64,000 bases of DNA from Siphonodentalium dalli (GCA_032622095.1 CP136067.1:201868181-201932180), one strand, 5' to 3'. Shown: positions 24,041 to 35,770, counted from the stretch's first letter. The notes: a model not told the origin generated them from the letters alone. Made by a program: numbers and translations.

Positions 24041-24540
24041 CCAGGCACATTAGACGTGAAAGTGGAAAAGAAAGGAAATAAATCGGGGAAAGCTGATTTT
24101 TTAATATTATTTAGGCCATATCATCGCGGGTCGCGACACGAAAAGTACCCTAAAATCCGAGTTGAGCTTTCTGAGTTAAACAATATTTTCCATTTAAAAA
24201 AACAAACTTTTATATTTTTCACAAGCATGGGAATAATGGGATGCTATAACAATTTTTCAGCTGAAACATATACCAAATGTACTCAATATTCTTCAATACA
24301 CAATTCTCGAACCAGAGATACCAAACCAACAGGGGAATTTGAAAGAATTTCGCAGATATGGATATAAAATAACATAATGACCCCAAAAAATGACGATTTT
24401 TTCAGACAAACTGTCGTATTTGATGTCAAATTTCTCGTGCTACGCATTACATAGGCGCGAGCAATTTGTTTAAAAACTGCACAGACATCACTCCTTCAAT
24501 ATAATATGCGGAATTAGCAATTATACCTATGATAAGTGGC
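24041..24540. other. Non-coding stretch
   Basis: One open frame of about 100 codons on the plus strand (24056-24367) has no recognisable domain, no splice sites that I trust and lies among repeats. I do not call it a gene. Confidence 0.4.
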
Positions 24541-26600
24541 CAATACTTGGAGACCCCAACAGTCAGAACTTTTCATAATCATTTTAAAAGAAGTAGATCT
24601 AACATGATATGTGGCTAGAGAGGCTTCATGTATGTAGATCGGTGAATATCTACCTTGAAATTACCAACTGTACACTACTGATCACCACCCCCCCCAACCC
24701 CCCTCCTCCAGCTCAACAAATCCCCTCCCGAAGTCTTAGGTTGGAATTTCACAACCGACATCTCAAACTTTCTCAATTGTTGGAAATTTCCAATCTCACA
24801 AGCGCCTTTTTATAAAACCATTTAGACATGTTAGAAGCCAAATTATCCATGGACCCAAAACACCATACATGTATGTCAGATTAATCAGTCAGGTAGTTCC
24901 AAGGTAGATGTTTTAATGTATTTTGTATTTTAATGATTTTATTAGACACAAAAGTGTTAAGTCCCCATAGCCCCGTCATTTCTTAACAGGTTGACCTCAT
25001 GTTAACAAATCTGAATCTCAAACACTAAAGGATCCTCCATACTATATGTAAGCTAAATAGTCCAACCTCTCTTGAGAAGACATTTTAAGTATTACTATAG
25101 AGACATACAGTTATGTCCCTGGTCCCACCCTATTTAACCTGGTTGAATCCCATACACCAAAGAACCCTTCATACTAAATATCAGTAAAATAGACCTGATG
25201 GTCCTTGTGAAGGAAGCATATTAAGAGGAAAACTGTCCTTCGCTTGGCCCCTATTTGACCAGGTGACCCCATTTGAAAATTACCAACCTGACACCCCCAT
25301 AAAGTTAAAATATGTGGCCAATTCTGTCCAACAGTTTAACCTGAAGTAGGAACATATATGGACTGGTGATTTAAAAACATACATGTTGGAAAATTAAACC
25401 AAACTATGAAAACAGTTCCAACCGATTTTTGGTGTGAACATCTAATCTACAACTAATGTTGTATCAGGCATGAAATTTTCCACTGTTTTTATTTTGATCA
25501 AGGTAGGGGGTCAAAACTCCAAACCCTCTACACTCCCGCCCCATTGCCAAATGTGAATCCCCAACTATGAGATCCATTCATCTAGTAATATCAATATACC
25601 CCCCAATATCCAATATACCCCCCCCCCCCCAAATTTTCTTTGAAAAATAAGAGCATGGTTTCATCTGGATAAGTGGTGGTTAAGAAAATAATATTGGAAA
25701 ATCTACAACTAATGTTGTATCAGGCATGAAATTTTCAATTGTTTAAATTTTGATTAAAGTAGGGGGTCAAAACTCCACCCCCTCTACACTCACTACCCAT
25801 TGCCTCAAACATTGCCCTCACCCAGGCTGCCTAGAAATCATTATTTCTTATACCAGTACCAAACAGCGTAGAGGAGAGTTAAATCTCTTATCTCTGCCCC
25901 TATTAGAACAAATGTGAATCCCCATCTATGAGATCCATTTATCTAGTAATATAAATATACCCCCCAATATTCAATATACCCCCCCCCCCCCTATTTTTCT
26001 TTGAAAAATCAGGGTATGATTTCACCTGGATAAGTGGTGGTTAAGAAAATAATTTTGGAACAACCAAGTCTGTATTTAGTGTGTCTGACCTTTGCAGAAT
26101 GAGGTCCCCAAATGGCGAATTTAATGATACTATTCCGCAAGGTGGGCCAGCATCACTGAATTCACCCTATGGGGGCCTCTTTTACTAAAAATGACCCCAT
26201 TTGAACAAATCTGAACCCCGGTCACCCAAGGCCCCTCCATACCAAATATAAGCTACATGTATATAGGCCCAATGGTTCTTGAGAAGAAATTGTTTTAAGA
26301 ATTACTATGGAGGGAAACAGTTATGGTCCTGGCTTTGCACCTACATGTATTTGATCTGATGAACTTATTTGAACAAATCTGATTGTGAGTCACCTAGGAA
26401 CGTGCACACCAAAATATATAAACACATTCGGTCTTTAATATGGAGAAGAAAACAATTGTTGAAAGACAGATGGATTATAGGCATCCCAACAGATAGATGG
26501 ATAGAAGGACTGCCTGACAGACAGAAGACAAATTCAATCCAATATACCCCCCAATTTTTCTTCACCTGGATAAGTGGTGGTTAAGAAAATAATATGAAAC
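24541..26600. repeat. Dispersed repeat R2 copy 2 with internal duplications, plus R1 fragment
   Basis: 24540-25620 follows the R2 landmarks. The piece from atctacaactaatgttgtat (about 25448) through the C run near 25620 is repeated at about 25698-25992, and ctggataagtggtggttaag occurs at about 25667, 26029 and 26567. 26170-26480 matches part of R1. No coding sequence. Confidence 0.6.
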
Positions 26601-26603
26601 AGC

Positions 26604-27046
26604 CAAGCCTGAATTTAGTGTCTGACATTTGCAGAATGAGGTCCCCAAAAGGTGAATTTAATGACACTATTCCGCAAGGCAGGCGAGCATCACCGAATTC
26701 ACACTCAGTCTGATTAGGCCTCAACTGCCATGGGAAACCTAGAAACAGATTGAAGTTCTACTGTTGAAGTTGGTGATGCACACCCATTGAGCACCTCAAT
26801 TATGCATTTTGTCTTTTGCAAATTAGGGGACATAGAAACTGAACAGAATATGAAAAAGTCAAAAAGTAACTAAAACAAAATTTCTATTTGACACTCAAGA
26901 TACTTCCCAGAAGATGAGGCCTAAGAAGAATGAGGTCCTTGGAGGGTGTATTTGGTGATTCTAGCCTGTTGTACAGGGTAGCAACACTAAATTCACCCTC
27001 TGGGGACTTCAATCTACAAATGTCAGACACACTAAATTCAGGCTTG
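26604..27046. mobile_element. Inverted-repeat (MITE-like) element with CAAGCCTG ends
   Basis: 443 bp. CAAGCCTGAATTTAGTGT at the left end is inverted at the right end; the arms extend about 105 bp with mismatches (tctgacatttgcagaatgag on the left, related on the right). A left-arm-only copy lies at about 26068-26170. No exact target duplication is adjacent, although agaaaata occurs close to both ends. The ends resemble hAT-like family N2 (CAAGCCTGG). Confidence 0.6.
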
Positions 27047-27109
27047 AGAAAATAAAAGGTCTGCCGACCAAAGTGACCCCCGAAATGGTGGCAAGTCGAT
27101 GCCTCGAAT

Positions 27110-27470
27110 GTCGATGCAAGTCGAAAGGGGTAAATAACTCTGTCAAAAAAAAAAATTCCGTCATCTATATACATGTTGCACATCTCCAATATGTGGGTAA
27201 CAATACTCTAGAAGTTTCAAATATCTACGATCAAAACTGTAGGAGGAGTTGATTACACCATGAAGGTACCCTCATACAGAAAATTATAAAAAATGTTGAA
27301 ATTTTCTAAGTCGAAAAGGGTTAATAACGCTGTCATCTATATACATGTTGCACATCTTCAATATATGGGCAACAATATTCTGAAGTTTCAAATCTCTGGG
27401 ATGAAATCTGTAGGAGATGATTACACCATGAAGGTACTCAAAAACGGACAGACGGACGAACGGACGGAGC
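27110..27470. repeat. Two tandem ~190-bp units
   Basis: gtcatctatatacatgttgc ... gattacaccatgaaggtac occurs at about 27160-27268 and 27332-27436, the second followed by a gacggacgaacggacgg tail. Confidence 0.75.
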
Positions 27471-27919
27471 CCGTTTCTATAGTCCCCCAAAAATAAATTT
27501 TTCGGGGAACAATAATTTTGTTTTAATTTGATAATAACAACAAGCACCATTGCTAGTGCAGTGTTTACACAAACCTGTCCAATAACATTCTAATCTCTAA
27601 TCTGTTATTCTGATCTCAATTAATGACCTGACTGTCTCTCTGAAGCTGAGTCCTCAGGTAGATATAATATTGGCAGATATAATAACTGCTTCTGGCGATA
27701 GGTAAGTTGTGATATGATATGGGTGAAGGGGCTGTTGGTAGGGTGGGGGCCTGGGTCATGTGAGGGTGGGGGGTGGGTGATGGAAAGTTTCTGTGATTTC
27801 ATTAAAACCTGAAGTTTCATAACTCAGAGGATGTTATAATTATGTGAGTTTTTCAAATTTTTTGTGTTAAATTGAGCAAGGAGTTCAATCTAAATTGTTT
27901 TTTTTTTTGGGGTTTTTTT

Positions 27920-28277
27920 TTTTTAGTTATGTCATTGGCTCCGCCCACATTCGACACAGTGACCTCATTTGAACAAATCTGAACCACAGTCCCCCAAGGA
28001 CCCTTTGCACCAAATATGAACCCATTCGGTCCAATGAAATTCGAGAATAAGTCGCTGTAAGAATTACTATGGTGGGAAAGAGTTATGGTCGTAGCTTCGC
28101 AACTATTTGACCGGGTGACTTCATTTGAACAAATCTGAATGTGATTCACCTAGGGAACATCCACACCAAATATGAATGCATTCGGTCTTACGGTTCGGGA
28201 GGAGAAGATCATTCTTGACGGACGGACAGACGGACGGAGAGTGATGACTATAGCTCCACCGGAGACTTCGTCTAAAA
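27920..28277. repeat. Dispersed repeat family R1, uninterrupted copy
   Basis: Runs from ggctccgcccacat through ttcttgacggacggacagac to gatgactatagctccaccgg. It has no insertion in its ggacgg run and so shows the pre-insertion state of R1 copy 1 at 7660-9001. It directly follows the donor of the candidate exon at 28290-28383. Confidence 0.7.
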
Positions 28278-28289
28278 ACATAACCCTAC

Positions 28290-28383
28290 CTTCTAAACTG
28301 GCTCTCGTCACATTTTGCTCTTCCGCCAGTCCAAGCCCTTGTTGTAGAAAACACCACAATTGTGAAAAAGATGATAAAAGCAT
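28290..28383 (-). CDS. Candidate first coding exon of a host gene
   Basis: On the minus strand an ATG at 28383 opens 31 codons (MLLSSFSQLWCFLQQGLGLA, then EEQNVTRASLE) to a good donor (TTTAGAAG|gtaggg) at 28290, phase 1. The amino end is hydrophobic and could be a signal peptide or simply a helix. The phase fits the acceptor at 15855 (codon GGC), so this might be exon 1 of the gene ending near 9.2 kb, but that would need a 12-kb intron and is speculation. Confidence 0.3.
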
Positions 28384-28474
28384 AAGACTTTGGCACGTAC
28401 GCTGCTTATACGCTACTGCTCATTTTCACATTTGGTGACATTCGCGACAGGCTCTTCTTAGCAACGGTTGCTAG

Positions 28475-29387
28475 TAGTGTTGAAACGATTAGTGAATTTC
28501 AGAGTCGACTAGTCGAGACCCAAAAGTCGCGATACGTCGACTAGTCGGTACCCAATATCAAAACTTTCAAACATAACATGGTACGGAAAATTCATCGTAC
28601 ATAGCGTACACTGATGACTAATGCAATGACGGTCTAGCGCATTTCCCTGCATAGACACCAATTTATTTGGGAAATAATACTGTAAACATCTTGATATTTA
28701 TCCAACAAACTGAATGTAATTATATAATTAGACATGTGGTGGATAATGATTAGAAACTCGATCATTTATACAGGTTTTAAATTTAATATCAGCGTTTGAG
28801 ATCTCGTTTAGTCACGTGATCACCAATAAACCGGTGCCGAGCGGTGTCACTATAAAATGTTAATGTTCCGACTAAATACACCCTATAGTATAGGCTATGT
28901 TGTAGAATACAATAGCCAGTTCTTAATGTCAGTATCATTTATATACGGTAGCACCAATGACGTCACCTTAAGCGACCTTCACCCAGAGTCGCATCATAAC
29001 CCGACGGTGCGAGATCAATTGAAATATACACAGTGTCTAGATCCAAGCGGTCTCCGACAAACGATAAAGCCGCGTCAATCATTGCCATCATGTCGCAGTG
29101 ATGTCTTTGACCTCAAACGACGAGTGAGACATTGTGTTGTCAATTTCATTCTTTCAATTAATAGTCGGGTCACCGTGTGTGTCTATACTAGTAACACTGT
29201 CAATTCCGGGTGCCACCAAACGTTATACTTACCATAACTTACGCGCAGTTAACACCGTTTATGACGGAATCGATCTTGAAAACGGAAGTAATACACTATG
29301 TTCCGACTAGTCGACGGCAAAATTCAGAGTCGACGTTTTGACATTTCAGCGTCATCTACAACTAGTCTATTAATCGTTTCAACCCTA
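28475..29387. mobile_element. hAT-like non-autonomous element, family N4
   Basis: 913 bp. Ends TAGTGTTGAAACGATTA and the inverse of TAGGGTTGAAACGATTA (one mismatch in 17), the classic hAT end form. GTTGCTAG flanks both sides exactly (28467-28474 and 29388-29395). Subterminal gtcgactagtcg motifs occur at both ends. A 126-codon plus-strand frame inside (28857-29237) has no resemblance to a transposase. Confidence 0.92.
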
Positions 29388-29395
29388 GTTGCTAG

Positions 29396-29790
29396 GAAAC
29401 TAACCGGCATCGAATTAATGCATATGACTGATATTATGTGAGTTCTGATAAACTAAACTACGTCGTGTAGCATTTTTATGATGAAAATAATTGTTTTGAC
29501 CTGACTGACAAATTACCATATTTCTTACTTACAGGGGGGGGGGGGGGGTGACTGATGGTTGCCAGGGATGCACCCAAAATCTAAAAATGAACATATGACT
29601 GATATTATGGTAGCTTTAACAAACTAAACTACACCAAATAGCACTTTTATGTTGAAAACAATTATAACAGTTGTTGTTAGTGTTGAGCTGGCTGAAAAAA
29701 ATACCATATAATTCTTACTTATATGGGTGGTAACTGTTGCTAGGGTCATACCCGATTTACAAAAATGCACAGATGACTGATATTATTTTG
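29396..29790. repeat. Tandem repeat, period about 185 bp
   Basis: gactgatattatg ... aaactaaactac ... ttcttactta ... gttgccagg/gttgctagg repeats at least twice, with a third partial unit before the hAT-like element N4. N4 landed in the gttgctagg landmark of the first unit. Contains a 14-G run at 29534-29547. Confidence 0.7.
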
Positions 29791-30034
29791 GCAGAATAAA
29801 AAAATTTACGTCAATTTTTCGAAAATTCTGAAAAATATGTCACATGATTTTCGTTTTTTCTCAATTTGGTTATGATTGAGGGTCAATATACTACCACATT
29901 GCACATTATAGCGAAATTTCCCAGATTTTTGCAAAATTTTGTAAAAGGTGTGAAGATGCTAAGTACTACGTGGCATTCTCAATGCTATAAGTGAGATCAC
30001 TAACTCGCGGTGAATCCGCCATTTGGTCTCCTGA
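29791..30034. other. Non-coding stretch
   Basis: AT-rich; no gene seen. Confidence 0.5.
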
Positions 30035-30468
30035 GTTCAAAGTTAAGTAGCATCTATTTTTAGCATATGGCTCCAGTCTGGGAATTCCCAAATTAAATGG
30101 CAACAGTTCGTTACCGAATCGCAGGTGCGAGAATTTCATAAAACTAATTAAACAATCACCCTGGATACATACAATACGTACGTTTCACGCAGTAGATGGA
30201 TTGAGTATATCACGTATATGTTTTTGAGTTATTTGTTTTATCACAAGTTCTCGCTATTTAACAGTAACTTATGGGAAGTTCGTTGACAAAAGAGGGCGTC
30301 TGCATCGTCACTAGATCCTAACTCGGTAGATGACATGGCTACAAAACAATTCTTAAACACGTAGTTGCACTCAGAATAAATGAAAGTAAGCCATAAAATG
30401 CTGATAAAAAATACTCGTTCTCAGCTGTTGAATGTTTACAAATGGATGCTACTTCTTAACTTTGACCT
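30035..30468. repeat. Short inverted repeats around a 390-bp interior
   Basis: caaagttaagtagcatc at 30038-30054 is inverted at about 30445-30464 (gatgctacttcttaacttt, with a 3-base insertion). agagggcgtc at about 30291 is also inverted at about 30752. Probably remnants of a small DNA transposon; ends are not defined. Confidence 0.4.
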
Positions 30469-30515
30469 TTTACCGGTGGGTTGGGTAAAATGCTAGGAAT
30501 CGGACCATATGGAAC

Positions 30516-32841
30516 CACAGGCCTTCTAAACAGTAACTGAGATCTTACTAGTAATAAATAGAAATTTAATGCATCTATTCTCTATCAAATAGTAAGAAAG
30601 AGACAGGTATGCATAAGAAAGTTTGTAAATTTACAAATATCGACCCAATATTTTTCTAAGTGTTCAAAACTTTTCAAATATTATATTTTACCACTATATT
30701 ATAATCCAACATGTGCTTCTTATTACGAGAAACACGAATCCGCTGTCAAAACTGTCATAGGACGCCCTCTTCTCGAATTATCCGGCATTTTAGATGGTAT
30801 ATTTCGTCCGTTATTTTCACTAAGATGGCTCCGATGTGGTCCCCAAAGTTGACTCAACAGGAAGCGTAGAAATGTTGGGTCTCATTAAAGGAATACCGGC
30901 GAAGGTCGTCGGTGACCGACGGAGTCCCGTAGGTGTAAAACAAAATGAGTTCTTTGTTATTAATGACACAAAAAATAAACAACTCCGGCTAAACTAAAGC
31001 AGGGTGAGTATGTCGACGACTGGATATTTGAAATCCAGCATTTTAAGCCGCTTGTCTGCGTTGGACTTCAACAAGTCTTCGGCGGACTTCTTTTGAGCGA
31101 CCGTTTCAATTTCAAATTCATTTATCACGGGATTCTATTGTGGTCTGATGGAAATACAAAATGGCTAAAAATAAGTGACATTTGTTGAATAATAGACATG
31201 ATACAGGTGAGATACATTGATTCTGCCAACGGCATACGTTTCTTCAAAAATAGAGGCACCAGTTGCTGTAAAAATATCACAGTTTAATGATAAATTGTTA
31301 GAGCTGAAACGGTTGACCCATTCTTCTAACCGGTTAACCATCGGGGTTAACCGGATTTCAACCGGTTAACCGCTAAATTTCTAGCGGACTTCTCTCACAC
31401 TAATTATGTCGACATTATGCCATGCTCCAGGGACAAACCTAGGTGAGAAGTCGTAGCTGAAATAAAGACCTTATTCACGGCATTTAACGATATTCAAAAA
31501 CACGCATTCACTGTTCTTTTGCTGGCTCTCGTGAGTCGTGATGGGGAATGAGCAAGTGAAATTTGTGAATGGCAGGGGAGATCGCTTATTTGCCGTGATC
31601 AGCATATGTTTGGTCATTTGTAAAACGAGTAAAATAGTATGGGTATTGGTAAAACGAGTAACAAAACTATATATTAAAGATCTGTAATATATCATTATCA
31701 TCATTGGTATATCCTCCAATGCATTATATATAAAGACAAGAAAGTAATAACTAGAGAACAAAAAGGAAGATCAGTTAGGTCAGACTCGCAGTCCTATTCA
31801 GTATTCGAGCTATTCGTCGGTATCGTGATAGCGGACACTAGTGTTGGGAGGTTATATAATTTACGTTTCGGTTTCGGTTAACTTTTAGTATGCAATCACT
31901 TAACATATAGCAATTACTGCCAAATTGAGTGTTAATTAGTCCCACAGGCACAACCAGTTACAGAGTAGCATGGAGCATCAATTAAATTTCCTTGATAAAA
32001 GGGAAGATTATTGAAGAAGTTTTGAGTTGCTTCAACTACGATGTCTGTTTGGTCACTCAATTGAATTGATCATATTAAATCACAACAGGGAGGAAGAACG
32101 GGAAGAGTGAAGACATTGTGCAGCTGATCTCAATCTTCAAACTTTGTCGACTTACATAGTTTTTATAAACCCCACTGTAAAACAGTTTTATATATAGTAT
32201 GTCGTGGTGTGATTCCAATTTGAATCCATGTTGCTTCGTGCAGTATTAACTATTAAGTTACGAAAGCACGCATTGCCACACAACGCCACTTTTACGTTGT
32301 CACTTCCTTGTGTGCATTCAGACTTGATACACAGTGACTGCACACGTGCTTTTGTCGGAAGAAAACTTCAAAGGGTCGGAATTGATTGAAGGTCGCCGAC
32401 ACTTCCAGACAGTTCGAGAATTGCTACTAAGTATCTGATATTACCGCGTGTACCAATTAATGCTTGCATTGCACTCTACTATCGGTGACACGGGATTTAG
32501 TATTAGTTTTGCATCATTTAACCTAATATTTTGAGGATTATTCACGTTCACATTCAACTGACAACGGGATGCGGTTACGTCCGGTTCATTTTTTTCTAAC
32601 CGGTTACGTCGCTAACCGGATGCTAACCGGTTAACCGTCTAACCGTTTCAGCTCTATAAATTGTATGATAAAATCGACTTGAACCCAGTGTTTAACCTAT
32701 TTTTTTTATCCACAATGACGACATGACCAAATTTCAGACAGAATTTTATATTCATACCTGGTCCATTTATTAAAGGTAAGTGGACTAATTACTTCAAAAA
32801 TCTCTAATATCACTCAATTATCACTGTTTAGAAGGCCTGTG
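30516..32841. mobile_element. hAT-like non-autonomous element, family N5, carrying a nested element
   Basis: Ends CACAGGCCTTCTAAACAGT and its exact inverse (19-bp perfect TIR). TATGGAAC flanks both sides (30508-30515 and 32842-32849), a perfect 8-bp duplication. The total is 2,326 bp, but 1,366 bp of that is the nested N6 insertion and its duplicated site, leaving about 960 bp. No transposase. The perfect TIRs and TSD suggest limited age, although it must be older than N6. Confidence 0.9.
31299..32656. mobile_element. hAT-like non-autonomous element, family N6, nested inside N5
   Basis: 1,358 bp. Ends TAGAGCTGAAACGGTT and exact inverse. TAAATTGT flanks both sides (31291-31298 and 32657-32664). 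Both subterminal regions are packed with aaccggttaacc-type palindromes (five or more on the left within about 70 bp, and a similar cluster on the right), likely transposase or host-factor sites. The 96-codon minus-strand frame inside (31471-31761) has no recognisable domain. Confidence 0.92.
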
Positions 32842-32849
32842 TATGGAAC

Positions 32850-33360
32850 CATTGGCCATCTTGAAAATCGCGAACCAGTGATAAGACTTATTACTAAACA
32901 CAATTGTAAATTGTAAATTTATAGTGCGATATTGTCCCAACAGAAATACACCTGACAGGACTTGCACTGTAACACGAAGAAGTAGAAGAAATGTAATCAT
33001 GATTCTTCTTCTCTTTATCTATCCATCCATTTAGGATAACCTCTTTCGAGTAAAAACATGGTGGTATGTACATATGATATGTACAGTAGCTAAATTGGTA
33101 AAAAAAAATGGATAAAAAATTTGGATAAATCATAAAAGTCAAAAAGACTCGCGAAAATACGACACGCTTAAATAGTTTTAGCAAAATTTTGACAAAGTAT
33201 TGAGTCAAAATATTAGTTTATTTCTATATTCAGCTAGGTGACCTAATAATAACTTAGTCTTAAAAAGATTATCACTTAGAGTAACTTAGATCTAAACCTT
33301 AAAGGAGGAAAATGAATTTGTTCACCGCAGAATGGATCCTCGTGAGAAATTTCGTTTCCG
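32850..33360. other. Non-coding stretch
   Basis: No gene supported. 32850-32885 (ttggccatcttgaaaatcgcg) is loosely the inverse of 29998-30025 (actcgcggtgaatccgccat), which may mark an older element enclosing N5. Confidence 0.4.
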
Positions 33361-33368
33361 GTGTCCAC

Positions 33369-33426
33369 ACTACGTCATCAATCTATGTGCAATATATAGT
33401 TGTTGCACATAGATTGATGACGTAGT
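33369..33426. repeat. Perfect hairpin, 24-bp stem and 10-base loop
   Basis: 33369-33392 (actacgtcatcaatctatg...) and 33403-33426 are exact inverse complements, separated by tatatagttg. It lies about 60 bases upstream of the LTR retrotransposon. It could be a compact MITE remnant or a transcribed hairpin; nothing in the sequence decides. Confidence 0.8.
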
Positions 33427-33486
33427 AATGAGTGTATTTGAGCAAAAAGGTGAGCGCGAGAAGCAGCATGGGAAGCAGGGAATATA

Positions 33487-34320
33487 TGTGACGGTGTAAT
33501 TTAGCCCTAGTTTATATACAACTAATACAAGTTAATACTGACAACTAGCAGCTAACATATTCATCCATATCACCGGTATTTACGACATCCCGTTTACCCT
33601 CTCAACTTTGCTGTATTCGATCCGTCCCTGTCTTATCACTGTCACTTCAGCCCAATGCTAAACGCTCTAGTACCGCCACTTATAATTATACAGGTAAGCT
33701 CGCAGCTGATTGGATGACACATGGTCGCGCGTAAAGTTGTCAAAGGTTAAACAGTTTCGCGGGGTTTTAGATTAGTTGGTCAGAAAGTAAAGTTGTCTTC
33801 GGAAAGTTATTGTCTTAAAGTCTTAGTTTATTATGTCGTCAAGTTGTTTAGACTATCGTTGTATACAGATCCTGACATAGTGGCCTATGTCTCATTGAAC
33901 TGGTATGTTCACAGTTTCTATATTTTATCGTTATAACATGTTTTTATTAATACTTTTGTCTTCAAGTAAATCACCATAGAGTTTGTCCATTTTGACATAA
34001 AGTATATTTCCTATTTTAATTATATTTTAATGTGATTACTTTTGTGAGGTTATCTCCCGATAACGTGAGATGCCAGTTTGTAGATATCTCAATTAGATAG
34101 ATTGGATATCTGGCATTTCTTGTATTTTCAGGAACTGCTCAAGCTCCTTTAACATATATTTGTGTATGCACATATGCGTGCTTATCATGCAAATGGTAAT
34201 ATATTTGCATTTGGTTGCAGGGCCTATTCTATGCCTATAGTGACGTATGATAACACTCTCTGTGTTATGTGAACATACTATGCCAGTCTGTGGATGATGT
34301 TTGATTGTATGTATTGGTGG
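33487..34320 (+). repeat. 5' LTR
   Basis: Begins TGTGACGGTG. The sequence shared with the 3' LTR ends at gtattggtgg (34320). By eye it differs from the 3' LTR by only three substitutions, all within 33682-33687. The end does not show the usual CA, so the true LTR may extend a little beyond the shared part and have been trimmed here by the gag deletion. Confidence 0.88.
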
Positions 34321-35770
34321 TTATGATTATAATAACACTTATTCTAGGCGTAGACGGTATAAGCAGAAGAGGTCACAGAACTATAAAGGTTCTCAGAGAG
34401 ATGCTCATGAAGTGAATGATTTTAATCATCCTTCTAATGACAGGTTGCAAGATGATATAAATTGTTCCAGACAATTTGTAGGTTGTTATAAATGTGGAGA
34501 GGACTCACATTTTTCTAGAGGTTGTAGGAATTTCAGGTACTGGAATAGGGGCAGAGCCAAACAGACTTATAATAGTCATTCTTTCAGACCTCAGCAGCAG
34601 TCCATGAATTTTAATTTACAGGATCCTTCTGGTCTAAGTGGAAGTCCCGCAGAGACTGAAGTTCAAGTTGCTGGCTTTAATACAAAAGCACTTCTTGATA
34701 CAGGGAGCACAGTCAGTACTATTTCAGAGCGATTTTATACTTCATTTTTATCGAAGTCCCCACTTCAGCCTCTAAACCAGATCCTGAACATTGAGTGTGC
34801 AGATGGTAAAAGCCTTCCGTACCTAGGGTACATGCACTGTCCAGTGACAGTTTCTGAGTTTACTCGGAATGCGACAAGAGATTGTATTTTTCTTGTAGTG
34901 CCAAATAGCAATTATAACTTTTCAGTTCCAGTGTTGTTAGGTACAAATGTGTTAGCTGATTTCATGGAGATTTGTAAGCAGCAGCATGGTTCCAAGTTTT
35001 TGCAGGTATCTAATCTGTCTTCTCCATGGTATATGTCATTCCGCTGTATGACATTCAGAGAAAGGAACCTTGCAAAGAATAATTTTGTTTTAGGGCAGGT
35101 TAAATCTGCAGAGAATCAGCATGTGATCCTTCATCCAAACACAAAGAAAGTTCTTTCAGGTTTTATTGATCACAAGATACCATATCAGCCTACATGTGCA
35201 ATTTTGCAACCACTTCCAGATGATAGTCGATTTGATTTTTTAGAAATATGTCCGTACGTTGTTAAATATGATTGCAAGAGTAATGATTCGATTGATGTTC
35301 ATCTGTCCAACATTTCTTCCAGAACCATTAGCATTGCTCCTAACTCTGTAATATGCCAGATTCAACCTGTTTCAGTAGAGGATACCGAGGAGTCTAAGCC
35401 TGGTGAAACAAGTTCTTCATTTACAGATCAACTTCAGTTTGACTTATCTTCTTTGACAGCTGATGAATTTAAAGCTGGGATGAAACTTATTAAAAGTTTT
35501 TCAGATGTTTTCTCTCAGAGTGACTTGGACTTAGGTTTTTATAACAGGATTAAACATCGGATTGATATGTATGACAGTACACCGTTTAAGCAGCGTGCAA
35601 GACACATTCCACCTAGTATGATTGAAGAGGTCAGAAATCATCTTCATCAGTTACTTTCAGTTGGAGTTATTAGAAGATCCAGGAGTCCATTCTCTTCTAA
35701 TGTTGTGCTTGTTAGGAAGCGCGGTTCTAATGCTCTTAGACTCTGTGTTGATTACAGCCACTCGAGTTAG
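34301..35770 (+). pseudogene. Truncated gag-pol: zinc knuckle, aspartic protease, start of RT
   Basis: A 490-codon frame without a natural ATG start, opening inside the LTR. Residues 62-75 form a CCHC knuckle (CYKCGEDSHFSRGC, C-x2-C-x4-H-x4-C). Residues 133-136 are DTGS, the catalytic motif of a retropepsin. From about residue 420 the RT amino end begins (PPSMIEEVRNHLHQLLSVGV, then SPFSSNVVLVRKR and LRLCVDY), and stops at residue 489 just after CVDY. The RT active site is absent, removed by the deletion at about 35755-35765. Confidence 0.85.
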
